Shown here piece after piece: positions 16,794 to 28,074 of a stretch of DNA of 45,083 nucleotides. Origin of the DNA: Alphaproteobacteria bacterium. Its GTDB lineage: Bacteria > Pseudomonadota > Alphaproteobacteria > Reyranellales > Reyranellaceae. The DNA lies in contig RGPT01000006.1 of assembly GCA_010032545.1 (NCBI GenBank), positions 1-45,083 on the forward strand. The letters run 5' to 3'. The translations under genes were made by a program, and so were the position numbers. The notes below the pieces were generated by a model that saw only the letters and a program-made list of their open reading frames with translations, did no database searches and was not told the origin of the DNA. Every line of letters begins with the position of its first letter. Positions within the stretch are counted from its first letter, which is position 1.

Positions 16794-17771
16794 CTACTCG
16801 GCCTTGATGCCCGCCGACTTGATCACCCTCGCCCACTTCTCGGTGGCCTCCGAAACGATCTTCCCGAATTCCGCCGGCGTGCCCCCCGTCACCGTTCCGC
16901 CCAACTCGACAATCCGGCCTTTGATCCTGGGGTCGGCGATGGCGGCATTGAGCTGCTTGTTCAGCAGGTCGATGATGTCGGCCGGGGTGCCCTTGGGCAC
17001 GCCAATGCCGGCAAACCCGCTGGCCTCGTAGCCCGGCACGAACTCGGCAATCGTTGGAACGTCCGGCAGCACGTCCAGACGGGCCGCGGGCGTTACCGCG
17101 AGCGCGCGCAGTTTGCCGGACTTGATCTGCTGGATCGATTCCGAGAGGGGCGCGAAAACCACCTGGACGTGGCCGGCCAGCAGATCGGCGACCGCCGGCG
17201 CGCCGCCCTTGTACGGGACGTGGACCAGATTCACCCCCGCCATCGTCTTGAAGAGCTCGCAGGTGATGTTTTGCGGCGTGCCGGCGCCGGCCGATCCGTA
17301 GTTGATCTTGCCCGGATTGGCCTTGGCATAGGCGATGAACTCGGCCAGCGTCGTGGCGGGAACCGACGGATTCACCACGACGACATAGGCCAGCCGCGCG
17401 AGGTAGATGACCGGCGCGATGTCCCGGATGAAGTCGAAGCCGAGATTGCTGTAGAGCGCCGGATTGATCGCATGCGGGGTCACGACCTGCAGCAGCGTGT
17501 AGCCATCGGGCGGTGCCTTGGCGACCGACTCGGTGCCGATGTTGCCGCTGGCGCCGGGCTTGTTGTCGACGATGAATTGCTGGCCGAGGCGCTCCGTCAG
17601 CCAATCGGACATCAGGCGCGCCATGATGTCGGTCGCCCCGCCGGCGGGAAAGCCGACGACGATGCGGGCCGGCCGGGACGGATAGGCTTGCGCCCGCAAC
17701 AGGCCGGGCGCGGCGGGCAAGGCCGCCGCACCCGCGGCCAGATGCACGAATGCGCGACGGGGAAATTTCAT
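16794..17771 (-). CDS. TTT-family substrate-binding protein (TctC/Bug)
   Basis: A 325-residue periplasmic binding protein. The signal MKFPRRAFVHLAAGAAALP ends near LLRAQ. Bug-family blocks follow: SRPARIVVGFPAGGATDIM, DNKPGASGNIGTE, PPDGYTLLQV, HVPYKGGAPAVADLLAGH and LPDVPTIAEFVPG. It lies 54 bases upstream of the Tat-exported dioxygenase on the same strand, so they may be co-transcribed. Third intact TctC in 5 kb; no TctA/TctB permease is present nearby. Confidence 0.9.
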   Translation of the reverse strand: MKFPRRAFVHLAAGAAALPAAPGLLRAQAYPSRPARIVVGFPAGGATDIMARLMSDWLTERLGQQFIVDNKPGASGNIGTESVAKAPPDGYTLLQVVTPHAINPALYSNLGFDFIRDIAPVIYLARLAYVVVVNPSVPATTLAEFIAYAKANPGKINYGSAGAGTPQNITCELFKTMAGVNLVHVPYKGGAPAVADLLAGHVQVVFAPLSESIQQIKSGKLRALAVTPAARLDVLPDVPTIAEFVPGYEASGFAGIGVPKGTPADIIDLLNKQLNAAIADPRIKGRIVELGGTVTGGTPAEFGKIVSEATEKWARVIKSAGIKAE

Positions 17772-18140
17772 GGGGCTGTCTCCTCAGTTTGCGCGACGAC
17801 GCGGATACGCAACGCTACTGGACGCCCTCCAGAAGCAGGCTACACCCGTCTTGCGAGGAGGCGAAAGGGGTGAATGCTTCCTCCTGGCACCAAGCAGACC
17901 GTCGGGAGTGTCATCCCGATGTCTGCTCTCATCGTTAAAGCAGACCCGCGTTGGTGTGCTGGTGATGTCGCCTCTTGACCCCAAGCAGACGTCAGTCCGC
18001 ATTTCTCGTTGGACTGAAACTACCCGCGTCCGTGAGCTGCATCTGCTGCCAAAATCGGCGCAACCCCAGTACCAAAAGACGATAACCCGAACTCCGTCAG
18101 CGAATCGGGCTGGATCAGAAGCCAGTCGCGACTGGTGGGG
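17772..18140. other. Gene-free interval holding REP-like repeats
   Basis: No credible gene. The motif AAGCAGAC occurs at 17892, 17938 and 17983, spaced 46 and 45 bases. The middle copy pairs with GTCTGC at 17921-17926 as a 6-bp inverted repeat. Spurious short frames such as MSPLDPKQTS appear here, resembling the many hypothetical ORFs called from dispersed intergenic repeats in Rhizobiales genomes (from memory). Confidence 0.45.
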
Positions 18141-18704
18141 CTACCGCTTCGCACCATCGAGAAAAAGCATGAAGCGCGCGAGAGGCCACTTGAACAGCAG
18201 AAGATAGGCCACGTGCAGAGTGACAAGACCGACCAGAAGGTTCGCGAGGAACTCGTGCAACTCCGACATCGGGCCTTCCGACTCTTCGCGTTCGCTCTTG
18301 GCCTTCGCCGTGGCGGTCTTGACCTTCTTGTCCGCCGAGTCTTTGGCGATCGCCACGCCAACGACGCTTCCTGCGGCGAAGCCGACCGCCCGGCCGCGGT
18401 CCAGGGCGATGCCTGTGCCGGACACGCCGATCAGGCAAACGGCGATGCCCAGAAGGAGCGTCCGACTGATCGCTGGATGGGTCATGGCATTTCCGAGTTT
18501 CAGGCCGGCGAACTGAGGATAGAACCGCATCAATCCCAATTGCGGGACGCCCGTCACGGCCCATAGCACCCGTCCGATCAGCACCACGGACACGGCATAG
18601 CCCAGCCACGCGTGAACGAGGCCCATTTCGCCGGTCGCATAGGCGGCAACGGCCAGTACAACCAACAGAGCGTGGTAGGCGCGAAGACGATGCATGATCG
18701 GCAT
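18141..18704 (-). CDS. Cytochrome b561-type membrane protein
   Basis: A 187-residue protein with about four hydrophobic helices. Candidate heme-ligating histidines are in HRLRAYHALLV, LVHAWLGYA and VTLHVAYLLLF, the usual pattern of b561/Ni-Fe hydrogenase b-type subunits. Between helices 3 and 4 is a charged Lys/Glu/Ala segment (KDSADKKVKTATAKAKSERE) unlike the second b561 in the cluster. The start is put at the Met of MPIMHRL; the longer ORF runs through non-hydrophobic upstream sequence. It lies downstream of the diheme cytochrome and could be the quinol-side donor for it; it may have its own promoter in the 239-base gap. Confidence 0.82.
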   Translation of the reverse strand: MPIMHRLRAYHALLVVLAVAAYATGEMGLVHAWLGYAVSVVLIGRVLWAVTGVPQLGLMRFYPQFAGLKLGNAMTHPAISRTLLLGIAVCLIGVSGTGIALDRGRAVGFAAGSVVGVAIAKDSADKKVKTATAKAKSEREESEGPMSELHEFLANLLVGLVTLHVAYLLLFKWPLARFMLFLDGAKR

Positions 18705-18943
18705 ATGACGCACTCCGTGACATTGCGGGGCTGGCGAAGGGTGCTTCGCCCGGAGCCGCGGGCGCATCACATAGTCGGCGTCGGGCGCCAAGGAAGAGCG
18801 ATCACGAGACCATAGTCTACAACGAACGACCAGCGACAAGGTTCCGCGTCGCTGCTTGCGATGTTGCGGATCGGGGTGTGTTGGCTGCCGGGGCCTGCGA
18901 ACCGGGCTCCGACACAAGCGGCAAATCCCCTACCATGTGCTTC

Positions 18944-19423
18944 TCATTTGAAGACGCCTCGCTCCGCACTGCTATGACAGGCAAGACAGTTCGATTTGGT
19001 GACGACTTTGGGGTCTTTCCAAACCGACTCGGGAAAGCGGTGCTTGCGCAGGAAGTCAGGGTTTTCGGTGATGCGTTGCGGCGTGCCGCCGGGCGCGACC
19101 CAATGCATGTATTTTGCGGCCCGTCCCTGGTTCACGACGTCGCCGGCATTGGCGGTGAGATAGGCGCGGATGATCTCGATCTTGTCATTCATCAGGGTCA
19201 CGTCCTCACCGAAATGGTCGGAAAGACTGCCCATCATGCGGCTCCACGACCGCGCCGGCAGAAAGCCCGGCTGAAATGTCATGTGGCAGGTGCCGCATTC
19301 CTTCTGCACCGTCGCGTCGCGGACCGGCGGCATCCAGTCGTCTCCCGCATAGGCCGGGCACGCGAGCAGCAACAACACGGCCGCGAGGAGCGTGAAGGTC
19401 GGCGTGAGCGGGCGCACGCTCAC
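18944..19423 (-). CDS. Diheme cytochrome c (DHC)
   Basis: A 159-residue exported protein with two CxxCH heme sites, CGTCHMTF and CLACHSS. A signal sequence (TLLAAVLLLLACPAYAG) precedes the mature part. The start is the GTG at 19423, which overlaps the SHP stop as GTGA, showing tight coupling; the longer ORF is inside the SHP gene. Segments such as PARSWSRMMGSLSDHFGED match the DHC family, the electron donor to the oxygen-binding cytochrome SHP in purple bacteria. Periplasmic. Confidence 0.88.
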   Translation of the reverse strand: MSVRPLTPTFTLLAAVLLLLACPAYAGDDWMPPVRDATVQKECGTCHMTFQPGFLPARSWSRMMGSLSDHFGEDVTLMNDKIEIIRAYLTANAGDVVNQGRAAKYMHWVAPGGTPQRITENPDFLRKHRFPESVWKDPKVVTKSNCLACHSSAERGVFK

Positions 19424-19839
19424 TGCCCCGCCATGAAGGTGATGTAGTCGCCCTTTTCGAGCGGCGTGCATTCGCGCCCGAGCACGTTCTTGCAATCGCG
19501 CGTGAACTGCTTCTCCACCGTGGCAGGGTCGGTGAAGCGCTTCGGATTGACCGAGACCGCCACCGGCTCGATCGGCCGACCGGTCTTGGCGTTCTGGCCG
19601 GGCGCGCGGGGATCCGCTGTGTGGCAGGCGGTGCAGGAGGCGGTACGCGGATCTCCGCCGGTCCATTTCGTCCGGAACAGGGTCTCCCCGCGCTGGGCGG
19701 AGAAGGCTGTCGCGCCCGGATCGACGGCGCGCGCCTTGGCGGCATAGTCGGCGAGAATCGCATCGCGGCGGGCATCGGCAGCGATAACTACGAGGGGCAA
19801 TGCCGCGACAACGGCAGCCAGCATGAGGCGACGGATCAT
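19420..19839 (-). CDS. SHP-type oxygen-binding cytochrome c (DUF1924)
   Basis: A 139-residue exported monoheme cytochrome. The signal peptide is MIRRLMLAAVVAALPLVVIA. The heme site is SCTACHTADPR, and the C-terminal segment RDCKNVLGREC contains the two cysteines and Asn region typical of the sphaeroides heme protein family, where Asn is a displaceable axial ligand so that O2 can bind. The start overlaps the upstream b561 stop (ATGA, 19836-19839). The gene order b561, SHP, DHC matches known shp operons. The physiological substrate of SHP is still debated, so the role is electron transfer or O2/NO chemistry in the periplasm. Confidence 0.85.
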   Translation of the reverse strand: MIRRLMLAAVVAALPLVVIAADARRDAILADYAAKARAVDPGATAFSAQRGETLFRTKWTGGDPRTASCTACHTADPRAPGQNAKTGRPIEPVAVSVNPKRFTDPATVEKQFTRDCKNVLGRECTPLEKGDYITFMAGQ

Positions 19840-20351
19840 CGGGCGCGCTCCTTCGGAAGATTCGACAGGCGCATTCCGGCGAGCCAGGAGGTGACGCGAG
19901 CGACCCCCTTTTTGCCGGCGTACATCCAGATGACGAAAGTGATGTGGCCGACGATTACCCACAGGGAGGCCTCGGAAATGGCTTCGTGCGGGTGCTCCAT
20001 CCAGGCGGCGCTATCAGCCACGGCACCAGACAGGGCGGCGAGACCGACGATGGCCAAGAGCACCACTGCAAACCAGGCGAACAGCGGATGCCGGCCCTTG
20101 CGCGACGACAGCCACGCCAGCGTCGCCTTCGGATCGGGAGGGGAAAGACGGAGCGGACTGCCCGCGGGTACGAGCAGTCCTCCGGCAAGGCGTGCCACGA
20201 TCGCCGCCAGCACGGCGTAGCCCGCGAACTGGTGCATCGCGTAGGTGTTCTCGTCGGCCGTTACGTAGGCGACCAGAAAGGAACCGGCCAGCCAAGCATG
20301 CCATCCCTTCAGCAGCGCATGCTGGACCCTGGCGGAAGTGAACACCCCCAT
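19836..20351 (-). CDS. Cytochrome b561 of the SHP operon
   Basis: A 171-residue protein with four predicted helices. Likely heme histidines are in LLKGWHAWLAGSF, MHQFAGYAVLAA and IVGHITFVIWMY. It is the membrane electron donor expected in shp operons, passing electrons from quinol to DHC and SHP. It overlaps SHP by four bases and follows the small exported protein by 14 bases. It lacks the charged insert of the b561 at 18141. Confidence 0.87.
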   Translation of the reverse strand: MGVFTSARVQHALLKGWHAWLAGSFLVAYVTADENTYAMHQFAGYAVLAAIVARLAGGLLVPAGSPLRLSPPDPKATLAWLSSRKGRHPLFAWFAVVLLAIVGLAALSGAVADSAAWMEHPHEAISEASLWVIVGHITFVIWMYAGKKGVARVTSWLAGMRLSNLPKERAR

Positions 20352-20365
20352 GACCGGTTCTCCGT

Positions 20366-20602
20366 TCAGTCGTTGTGGTCGGGCTGCTTGCCCTGGCCTT
20401 TATGGCCTTCAGCATGCCGCTCGGGCTTGGCCGCGTGCTTGCGGCCGTCTTTGTCGGTGCGGGCGGCATCAGGACCTGGCTGTAGATAGCCGTTGCCAGA
20501 CGGGGCGGCCGGTCCATCCGTCTTGGCTTGCGCGTAGACGGCGGCGGCCCCTCCGATCAGAATTGCCGCGACAAGTCCGTGGATCATCATTTTACCGAGC
20601 AT
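20366..20602 (-). CDS. Small exported His/Lys-rich protein
   Basis: A 78-residue protein with a signal-like N-terminus (MIHGLVAAILIGGAAAVYAQA) and a hydrophilic tail rich in Lys, His, Asp and Gly (KHAAKPERHAEGHKGQGKQ). No cysteine or heme site. First gene of the cytochrome operon, 14 bases before b561. I do not recognise a family. The histidine-rich tail might bind metal or heme during cytochrome assembly, which is a guess. The start at 20602 has GGAGGGA upstream. Confidence 0.6.
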   Translation of the reverse strand: MLGKMMIHGLVAAILIGGAAAVYAQAKTDGPAAPSGNGYLQPGPDAARTDKDGRKHAAKPERHAEGHKGQGKQPDHND

Positions 20603-20670
20603 ATCGTCCCTCCTTGGGTGTTGATGTCTGAGACAATAGGGAAGCCGTCCTGAACCAAGTCTGACGCGCT

Positions 20671-20687
20671 CGTTCATCCTGCGTTCA
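20671..20687. promoter_or_regulatory. Direct repeat, likely response-regulator site
   Basis: CGTTCA occurs at 20671-20676 and 20682-20687, an 11-base spacing (CGTTCATCCTGCGTTCAGC). Tandem half-sites at about one helical turn are typical of OmpR/PhoB-family binding. The site lies 25-41 bases before the PepSY gene, in the divergent region shared with the cytochrome operon, so the adjacent response regulator probably binds here. Confidence 0.5.
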
Positions 20688-20711
20688 GCTTCGCCCTACT
20701 AGGTTGGTGGC

Positions 20712-21016
20712 ATGAGACTCCTGACCGCATTCCTGGCCGCTGCCCTGATCGTCGGCGCCGCCGCGCCGGCGTCGGCGAGCGACCACGACCGCGCCCGTCG
20801 CGCCGTCGAGGAAGGGCGCATCCTGCCGCTGAAGCAGATTCTCGCACGGGCCCAGGGCGCGTATCCTGGCCAGGTGATCGAGGCCGAACTCGAGGACGAG
20901 GGCGGCATGGTCGTCTATGAGATCAAGATCCTGACGACGGCCGGCCGGGTGATGAAGCTCCACTACAACGCGGCCACGGGCGAGCTGCTGAAGACCAAGG
21001 ATCGGGGCGGCCAGCG

Positions 21017-21020
<4 letters not shown>
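20712..21020 (+). CDS. PepSY domain protein
   Basis: A 102-residue exported protein. The signal peptide LLTAFLAAALIVGAAAPASA is followed by one PepSY domain with LPLKQILARAQGAYPGQVIE, VYEIKILTTAGRVMKL and a C-terminal YNAATGELL, the usual family pattern. It overlaps the response regulator start by four bases (ATGA), so it belongs to the two-component operon. Small periplasmic PepSY proteins next to PhoP/QseB-like systems are thought to modulate the sensor kinase; that role is inferred. Confidence 0.85.
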
Positions 21021-21681
<661 letters not shown>

Positions 21682-21685
<4 letters not shown>

Positions 21686-23037
21686 TGGGCGCGGGCCATG
21701 CCGGGCGCCGGGCCGCCTCCCTGTCGCTGCGCCTCGTCGCCGCCGCCGTCGTCTGGCTGGTCCTGATGCTGGCGATCGGCGGCGTCGTGCTGGCGCTCGC
21801 CTTCCGCAGCACCGTCGAGCAGGAGTTCAGCCACCGGCTGGATGCCATCCTGAGGGCGATGATCGCCGCGACCGAGATCGCCCCCGACGGGACGGTGGCC
21901 GTCGTGCGCCCCCTGGGCGACCCCCGCTTCGACCAGGTCTTTTCAGGCTGGTATTGGGAAGTGACCGAGCCTGGCGCCCGACAGATCCGCTCGCGCTCCC
22001 TGTGGGACAGCACCATAGCCCCGGTCGACGGCGGCAGCGGCCTGCACACGCGCCGCATCACGGGACCCAACGGCGAGCCGTTGCTGGTGGTCGAGCGCGA
22101 TCTGGTGTTTCCCGGCGCCAGGGGGTCGGTCCATCTTCTGGTGGCGGGCGACCTGCGTGAAGTGAGCGATGGCGTGCGGCGGTTCGATCTGCTGCTCGTG
22201 TCGGCGCTCGGGCTAATGGGTCTCGGGATGGCGATCGCCGTCGTCATTCAGGTGAAGTACGGCCTACGGCCATTGCGCACGATGGCGGCTGACCTGCAGG
22301 CGGTGCGCGAAGGCGTTCGGGGGCGACTGGCCGGCCGCTATCCCCGCGAGGTGGCCCCTCTCGCCGAGGCCATGAACGGTGTCCTCGACAAGGATGCGGA
22401 GTTGATCGAACGGGCGCGCACCCATGTCGGCAACCTGGCCCACGGATTGAAAACGTCGCTTTCGGTGATCGCCGTCGAATCGGAGGGGGCGGCCGACAAG
22501 AGTGTGCTGGCAGAACAGGTCAGGACGATGCGTCGTCTGATCGAGCATCACCTCGGGCGCGCATCGGCGGTCGCGGGGGCCGGACGGGTGCTCGGTGCCA
22601 GGGTGCCCGTGCGGCTCGTCGCCGAAAGCATCTCTGGCGCGCTGGCCAAGATATTCGCCAACAAGAAGGTGGCCATCGATGTCGACATGGCCGCAGAAGT
22701 TGCCTTCCGTGGCCACCGTGAAGATCTTGAAGAAATACTCGGCAATCTGCTGGAAAACGCCTGCAAGTGGGCAAACGGCCGCGTCAGGGTATCGGCACGC
22801 GACGAAGGAAGCAGTCTCCTGCTTTCGGTCGAAGATGACGGCTCGGGGATGTCGCCGGCACTGGCCGGCGAGGCGGCGCGCCGCGGCAAACGCTTGGACG
22901 AAAAGATGCCCGGGTGGGGGCTCGGGCTTTCGATCGTCTCCGACCTAGTACAAGTCAATGGCGGTGAGATGACGTTCTCACAGTCTGGCCTTGGCGGGTT
23001 GTCGGTGATCGTCCGCCTTCCCCATGCAGGGGCCTAA
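21682..23037 (+). CDS. Sensor histidine kinase, PhoQ/QseC-like
   Basis: A 451-residue kinase. The start is ATG at 21682, overlapping the regulator stop (ATGA); the 608-codon ORF extends into the regulator in another frame and is wrong. Domains: transmembrane helix 1 (~residues 16-38), a periplasmic sensor of about 130 residues, transmembrane helix 2 (~165-187), a HAMP-like linker, the H-box HVGNLAHGLKTSLSVI, the N-box LLENACKWANG, and glycine boxes DDGSGM and GWGLGLSIVSDL. The signal sensed is not evident; the PepSY partner and the cytochrome targets suggest an envelope or redox cue. Confidence 0.92.
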
Positions 23038-23070
23038 GCATGTTTTCCCGTGGCGCTGCCGTCGCGGTGG

Positions 23071-23084
23071 TTGATTTGCATCAA
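23071..23084. promoter_or_regulatory. FNR/FixK-type box
   Basis: TTGATTTGCATCAA is a perfect match to the FNR/FixK consensus TTGAT-N4-ATCAA. Its centre is about 42 bases before the first ATG of the P-type ATPase, so class II activation would start transcription almost at that ATG. This predicts induction of the ATPase at low oxygen. Confidence 0.75.
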
Positions 23085-23119
23085 GTGTGCGCCTGAGCTC
23101 CTGTGTTCTTTGAGTAGTT

Positions 23120-25714
23120 ATGATGCGTCCTAGCGTTGGGAGGTGCGAACTGGACCAAGGTGGGACCGCGGCTTCAGCACCGGGCTTGACGGAACAAGAA
23201 GCCCGACAGCGACTAGATGTCGAAGGCTTCAATGACCTTCCGAACACCGATAACCGGTCGTTTGCCCGAATCCTAGGAGACGTGCTGCGCGAACCGATGT
23301 TTGCACTGTTGCTCGGCGCAGGTGCGATCTACCTCTTCTTGGGTGATCTGACCGATGCATTGATGTTGCTGGTCTTCGCCTGTGTTTCGATTTCGATCAG
23401 CGTCATACAGGAACTTCGCAGCGAGCGCGTCCTCGAAGCGCTGCGGGATATGACCAGTCCGCGAGCGCTCGTCATTCGCGATGGCGGTCGCAAGCGCATA
23501 CCGGGCCGCGAGGTCGTCCGCGGCGACGCAATTGTCCTCCTCGAAGGCGACCGTGTTCCCGCCGACTCCGTTCTCGTTGCCGCCAACAATTTGCTGATCG
23601 ACGAGTCGTTGCTGACCGGCGAGTCCGCTCCCGTGAGAAAGCTGGTCGCCAGCGATAGCAAAGAAGCCGATATGGCCCGGCCTGGTGGCGAGGACCAGCC
23701 TTTCCTGTTCTCCGGCACGCTCATCGTGCGAGGTGATGGACTGGCAATTGTGCGTTCGACCGGTCAGCGGAGCGAGATCGGCAAGATCGGCCAAACGCTT
23801 GGCAAGATTGTCGCCGAGCCACCACGTCTTCGGCAGCAGACCCGGTCGCTGGTCCGCAATTTTGCCGCGGCAGGCATGGCCGCCAGTCTGCTCGCCGTCC
23901 TGCTCTATGGCTTCCTGCGCGGCGACTGGCTACAGGCGGTGCTGGGCGGCATCGCGCTCGGCATGTCGATGCTGCCCCAGGAATTCCCTCTCGTCCTGAG
24001 TGCGTTCATGGTGATGGGTGCGTGGCGGCTGTCGCAGGCCCGCGTGCTTACCCGCCGCGCCGCCGCCATCGAGATGCTGGGATCGGCGACCGTCTTGTGC
24101 ACGGACAAGACAGGCACGCTGACCGAAAACCGAATGACGATCGCGGAGTTGCGAACCCCGACCGAAACCTGGCGGCCAGCGGCGGGCGCGGCTGCTCCCG
24201 GGCCCCTGATTGAGCTGATCGCGGCAGCACTTTTGGCAAGTGGACGCGACTCCTTCGACCCGATGGAGAGGGCGATTGCCGGGCAGGCAGCGCTACACCC
24301 CGGTGGTGTGGATGGCGTGTATGCTGGCCTGGCGTTGGTTCGGCAGTACGGGCTGCGCTCCGAGCTTCTCGCCATGACCAATGTTTGGCGGCGGCGCAAC
24401 GAGCTCCAAGGTCTGGCATTCACCAAGGGGGCACCTGAGACGATCGGCTCCTTGTGCCGTCTCGACGCGGGGCAGCTCGCCTGGCTGCGCGCCGCCTTGG
24501 ACGAGATGGCGCGGGAGGGCGTTCGTGTCCTGGGTGTCGCGCGAGCGATCCACACGGGTCTTGAGCTGCCCGAAGATCAAAAGGGATTTGCCTTCGAGTT
24601 CCTGGGACTTGTCGGTTTCGCCGACCCTTTGCGGACGAACGTGCCAGACGCGGTACGGGAGTGTCAGTCGGCCGGGGTGCGGGTCATCATGGTCACCGGC
24701 GACTATCCCGCCACGGCGGAAGCGATAGGGCGCAGGGCCGGACTGACGGGCCGTGGCGTGATCGGCGGCGGGGAGCTGGCGCATCTCGACGACACCAGCG
24801 TGGCGGCGCGCATCCGCACCGTTAGCGTCTTTGCCCGAATCCTGCCCGAACAGAAACTACGGATCGTCAACGCTCTCAAGGCAGACGGCGAGATCGTCGC
24901 CATGACCGGGGATGGTGTCAACGATGCACCTGCCCTCAAGTCAGCCCATATCGGCATTGCCATGGGCGGCCGCGGCACCGATGTCGCGCGCGAGGCATCT
25001 TCGATCGTTCTGCTGGACGACGATTTCGGGTCGATCGTCCGGACGATCCGCCTCGGTCGCCGCATCTACGACAATCTACGCAAGGCGATCGCCTACATCG
25101 TGGCAGTGCACGTTCCCATCGCGGGCCTCGCACTCCTACCGCTACTTTTCGGATTTCCTCTCATTCTGACGCCGATCCACATCGCCTTTCTCGAAATGGT
25201 GATTGATCCGGCCTGCTCGATCGTCTTTGAAGCCGAGCCTGACGAGGACGACTTGATGCGCCGTCCGCCGCGGAGTGCCGAAAGCCGGTTGCTGTCCGGC
25301 GGAATGGCGGGGTGGAGCCTTTTTCAGGGACTGCTTTCTTTCGCCGCGCTGGCAGCCATCTTCGCAGCTGGCTTGTTCCGGCAACTACCGGAAAACGAAC
25401 TGAGGGCTTTGGTGTTCGTTTCGCTGGTGCTGATCAACGGCGGCCTCATCCTGGTAAACCGCTCGTCCAGTGGATCGTTACTCCAGGCTTTTATCCGCCC
25501 CAACCTGTCGCTGTGGGTTCTGCTTTCTGGTGTGGCGGCGGTGCTCGCCGTGACGCTGACGTGGCAGCCCGCCATGGACCTGTTCCGGTTTGGCCCGCTT
25601 CACCTCGATGATCTCGGGATAACCTTGCTGGCGGGTGCGACCATCCTGGTCGTTCTGCAGTTGGCAAAGTCGTACTGGCGAAAGGTCTCACAGGCGGCTG
25701 AGGACTCGAACTGA
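23120..25714 (+). CDS. P2-type cation-translocating ATPase
   Basis: An 864-residue P-type ATPase. Order of elements: N-terminal domain with LTEQEARQRL, helices M1-M2, actuator motif SLLTGESAPV, M4 segment LPQEFPLVLSAF, phosphorylation site CTDKTGTLTENRM (~residue 330), nucleotide-binding segment FTKGAPETI, hinge TGDGVNDAPALKSAHIG, then M5-M10. The PQEFP in M4 replaces the PEGLP of typical calcium pumps, so the ion is uncertain (Ca2+, Mn2+, Mg2+ or other). No heavy-metal CPC motif. Preceded by a perfect FNR box and followed in frame by a VIT/CCC1 fragment, a context known for low-oxygen stress loci. The start could be either of two adjacent ATGs. Confidence 0.9.
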   Translation: MMRPSVGRCELDQGGTAASAPGLTEQEARQRLDVEGFNDLPNTDNRSFARILGDVLREPMFALLLGAGAIYLFLGDLTDALMLLVFACVSISISVIQELRSERVLEALRDMTSPRALVIRDGGRKRIPGREVVRGDAIVLLEGDRVPADSVLVAANNLLIDESLLTGESAPVRKLVASDSKEADMARPGGEDQPFLFSGTLIVRGDGLAIVRSTGQRSEIGKIGQTLGKIVAEPPRLRQQTRSLVRNFAAAGMAASLLAVLLYGFLRGDWLQAVLGGIALGMSMLPQEFPLVLSAFMVMGAWRLSQARVLTRRAAAIEMLGSATVLCTDKTGTLTENRMTIAELRTPTETWRPAAGAAAPGPLIELIAAALLASGRDSFDPMERAIAGQAALHPGGVDGVYAGLALVRQYGLRSELLAMTNVWRRRNELQGLAFTKGAPETIGSLCRLDAGQLAWLRAALDEMAREGVRVLGVARAIHTGLELPEDQKGFAFEFLGLVGFADPLRTNVPDAVRECQSAGVRVIMVTGDYPATAEAIGRRAGLTGRGVIGGGELAHLDDTSVAARIRTVSVFARILPEQKLRIVNALKADGEIVAMTGDGVNDAPALKSAHIGIAMGGRGTDVAREASSIVLLDDDFGSIVRTIRLGRRIYDNLRKAIAYIVAVHVPIAGLALLPLLFGFPLILTPIHIAFLEMVIDPACSIVFEAEPDEDDLMRRPPRSAESRLLSGGMAGWSLFQGLLSFAALAAIFAAGLFRQLPENELRALVFVSLVLINGGLILVNRSSSGSLLQAFIRPNLSLWVLLSGVAAVLAVTLTWQPAMDLFRFGPLHLDDLGITLLAGATILVVLQLAKSYWRKVSQAAEDSN

Positions 25715-25723
25715 ACTTGCCAG

Positions 25724-25843
25724 GAGCAGGCAGATCTTGCACGTGCGCGCAAGGAACTCATCGGCAACGTGGAGCCTGAGCAACGAGAGCTTGCGAAAAT
25801 CTATGTCGGGCGAGGCGTGGATCCGGGCCTCGCGCGCCAGAAA
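25724..25843 (+). pseudogene. Remnant of a VIT1/CCC1-family iron/manganese transporter
   Basis: Directly after the ATPase stop and in the same frame, about 40 codons read EQADLARARKELIG then PEQRELAKIYVGRGVDPGLARQ, close to the conserved cytosolic segment of VIT/CCC1 transporters (A-D-L-A-R-E-R-x-E-L ... IY-x-x-RG-L-D-x-x-LARQ). The membrane parts before and after are missing, so this is an internal fragment left by deletions on both sides. Recognition rests on the motif alone. Confidence 0.6.
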
Positions 25844-25861
25844 GCCCACTTTCGAGTTCGT

Positions 25862-25898
25862 GGCAAAACAAAAAACGGCGGCCCTGAGGCCGCCGTTT
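25862..25898 (-). terminator. Intrinsic terminator of pnp
   Basis: On the minus strand AAACGGCGGCC-TCAG-GGCCGCCGTTT forms a perfect 11-bp stem with a 4-base loop (25873-25898), followed by a T-rich run (TTTTTGTTTTG). It lies 22 bases after the pnp stop, a textbook position. Confidence 0.9.
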
Positions 25899-25919
25899 CC
25901 GTTATCGTTGGGTCTCGCG

Positions 25920-28052
<2,133 letters not shown>

Positions 28053-28074
28053 CTCATTCATCCTTTCCATCACG

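Noticed and set aside
20614-20640. FNR-like TTGAT...ACAA near the cytochrome operon
   Set aside because: TTGATGTCTGAGACAA lacks the TTGAT-N4-ATCAA symmetry; spacing is wrong.
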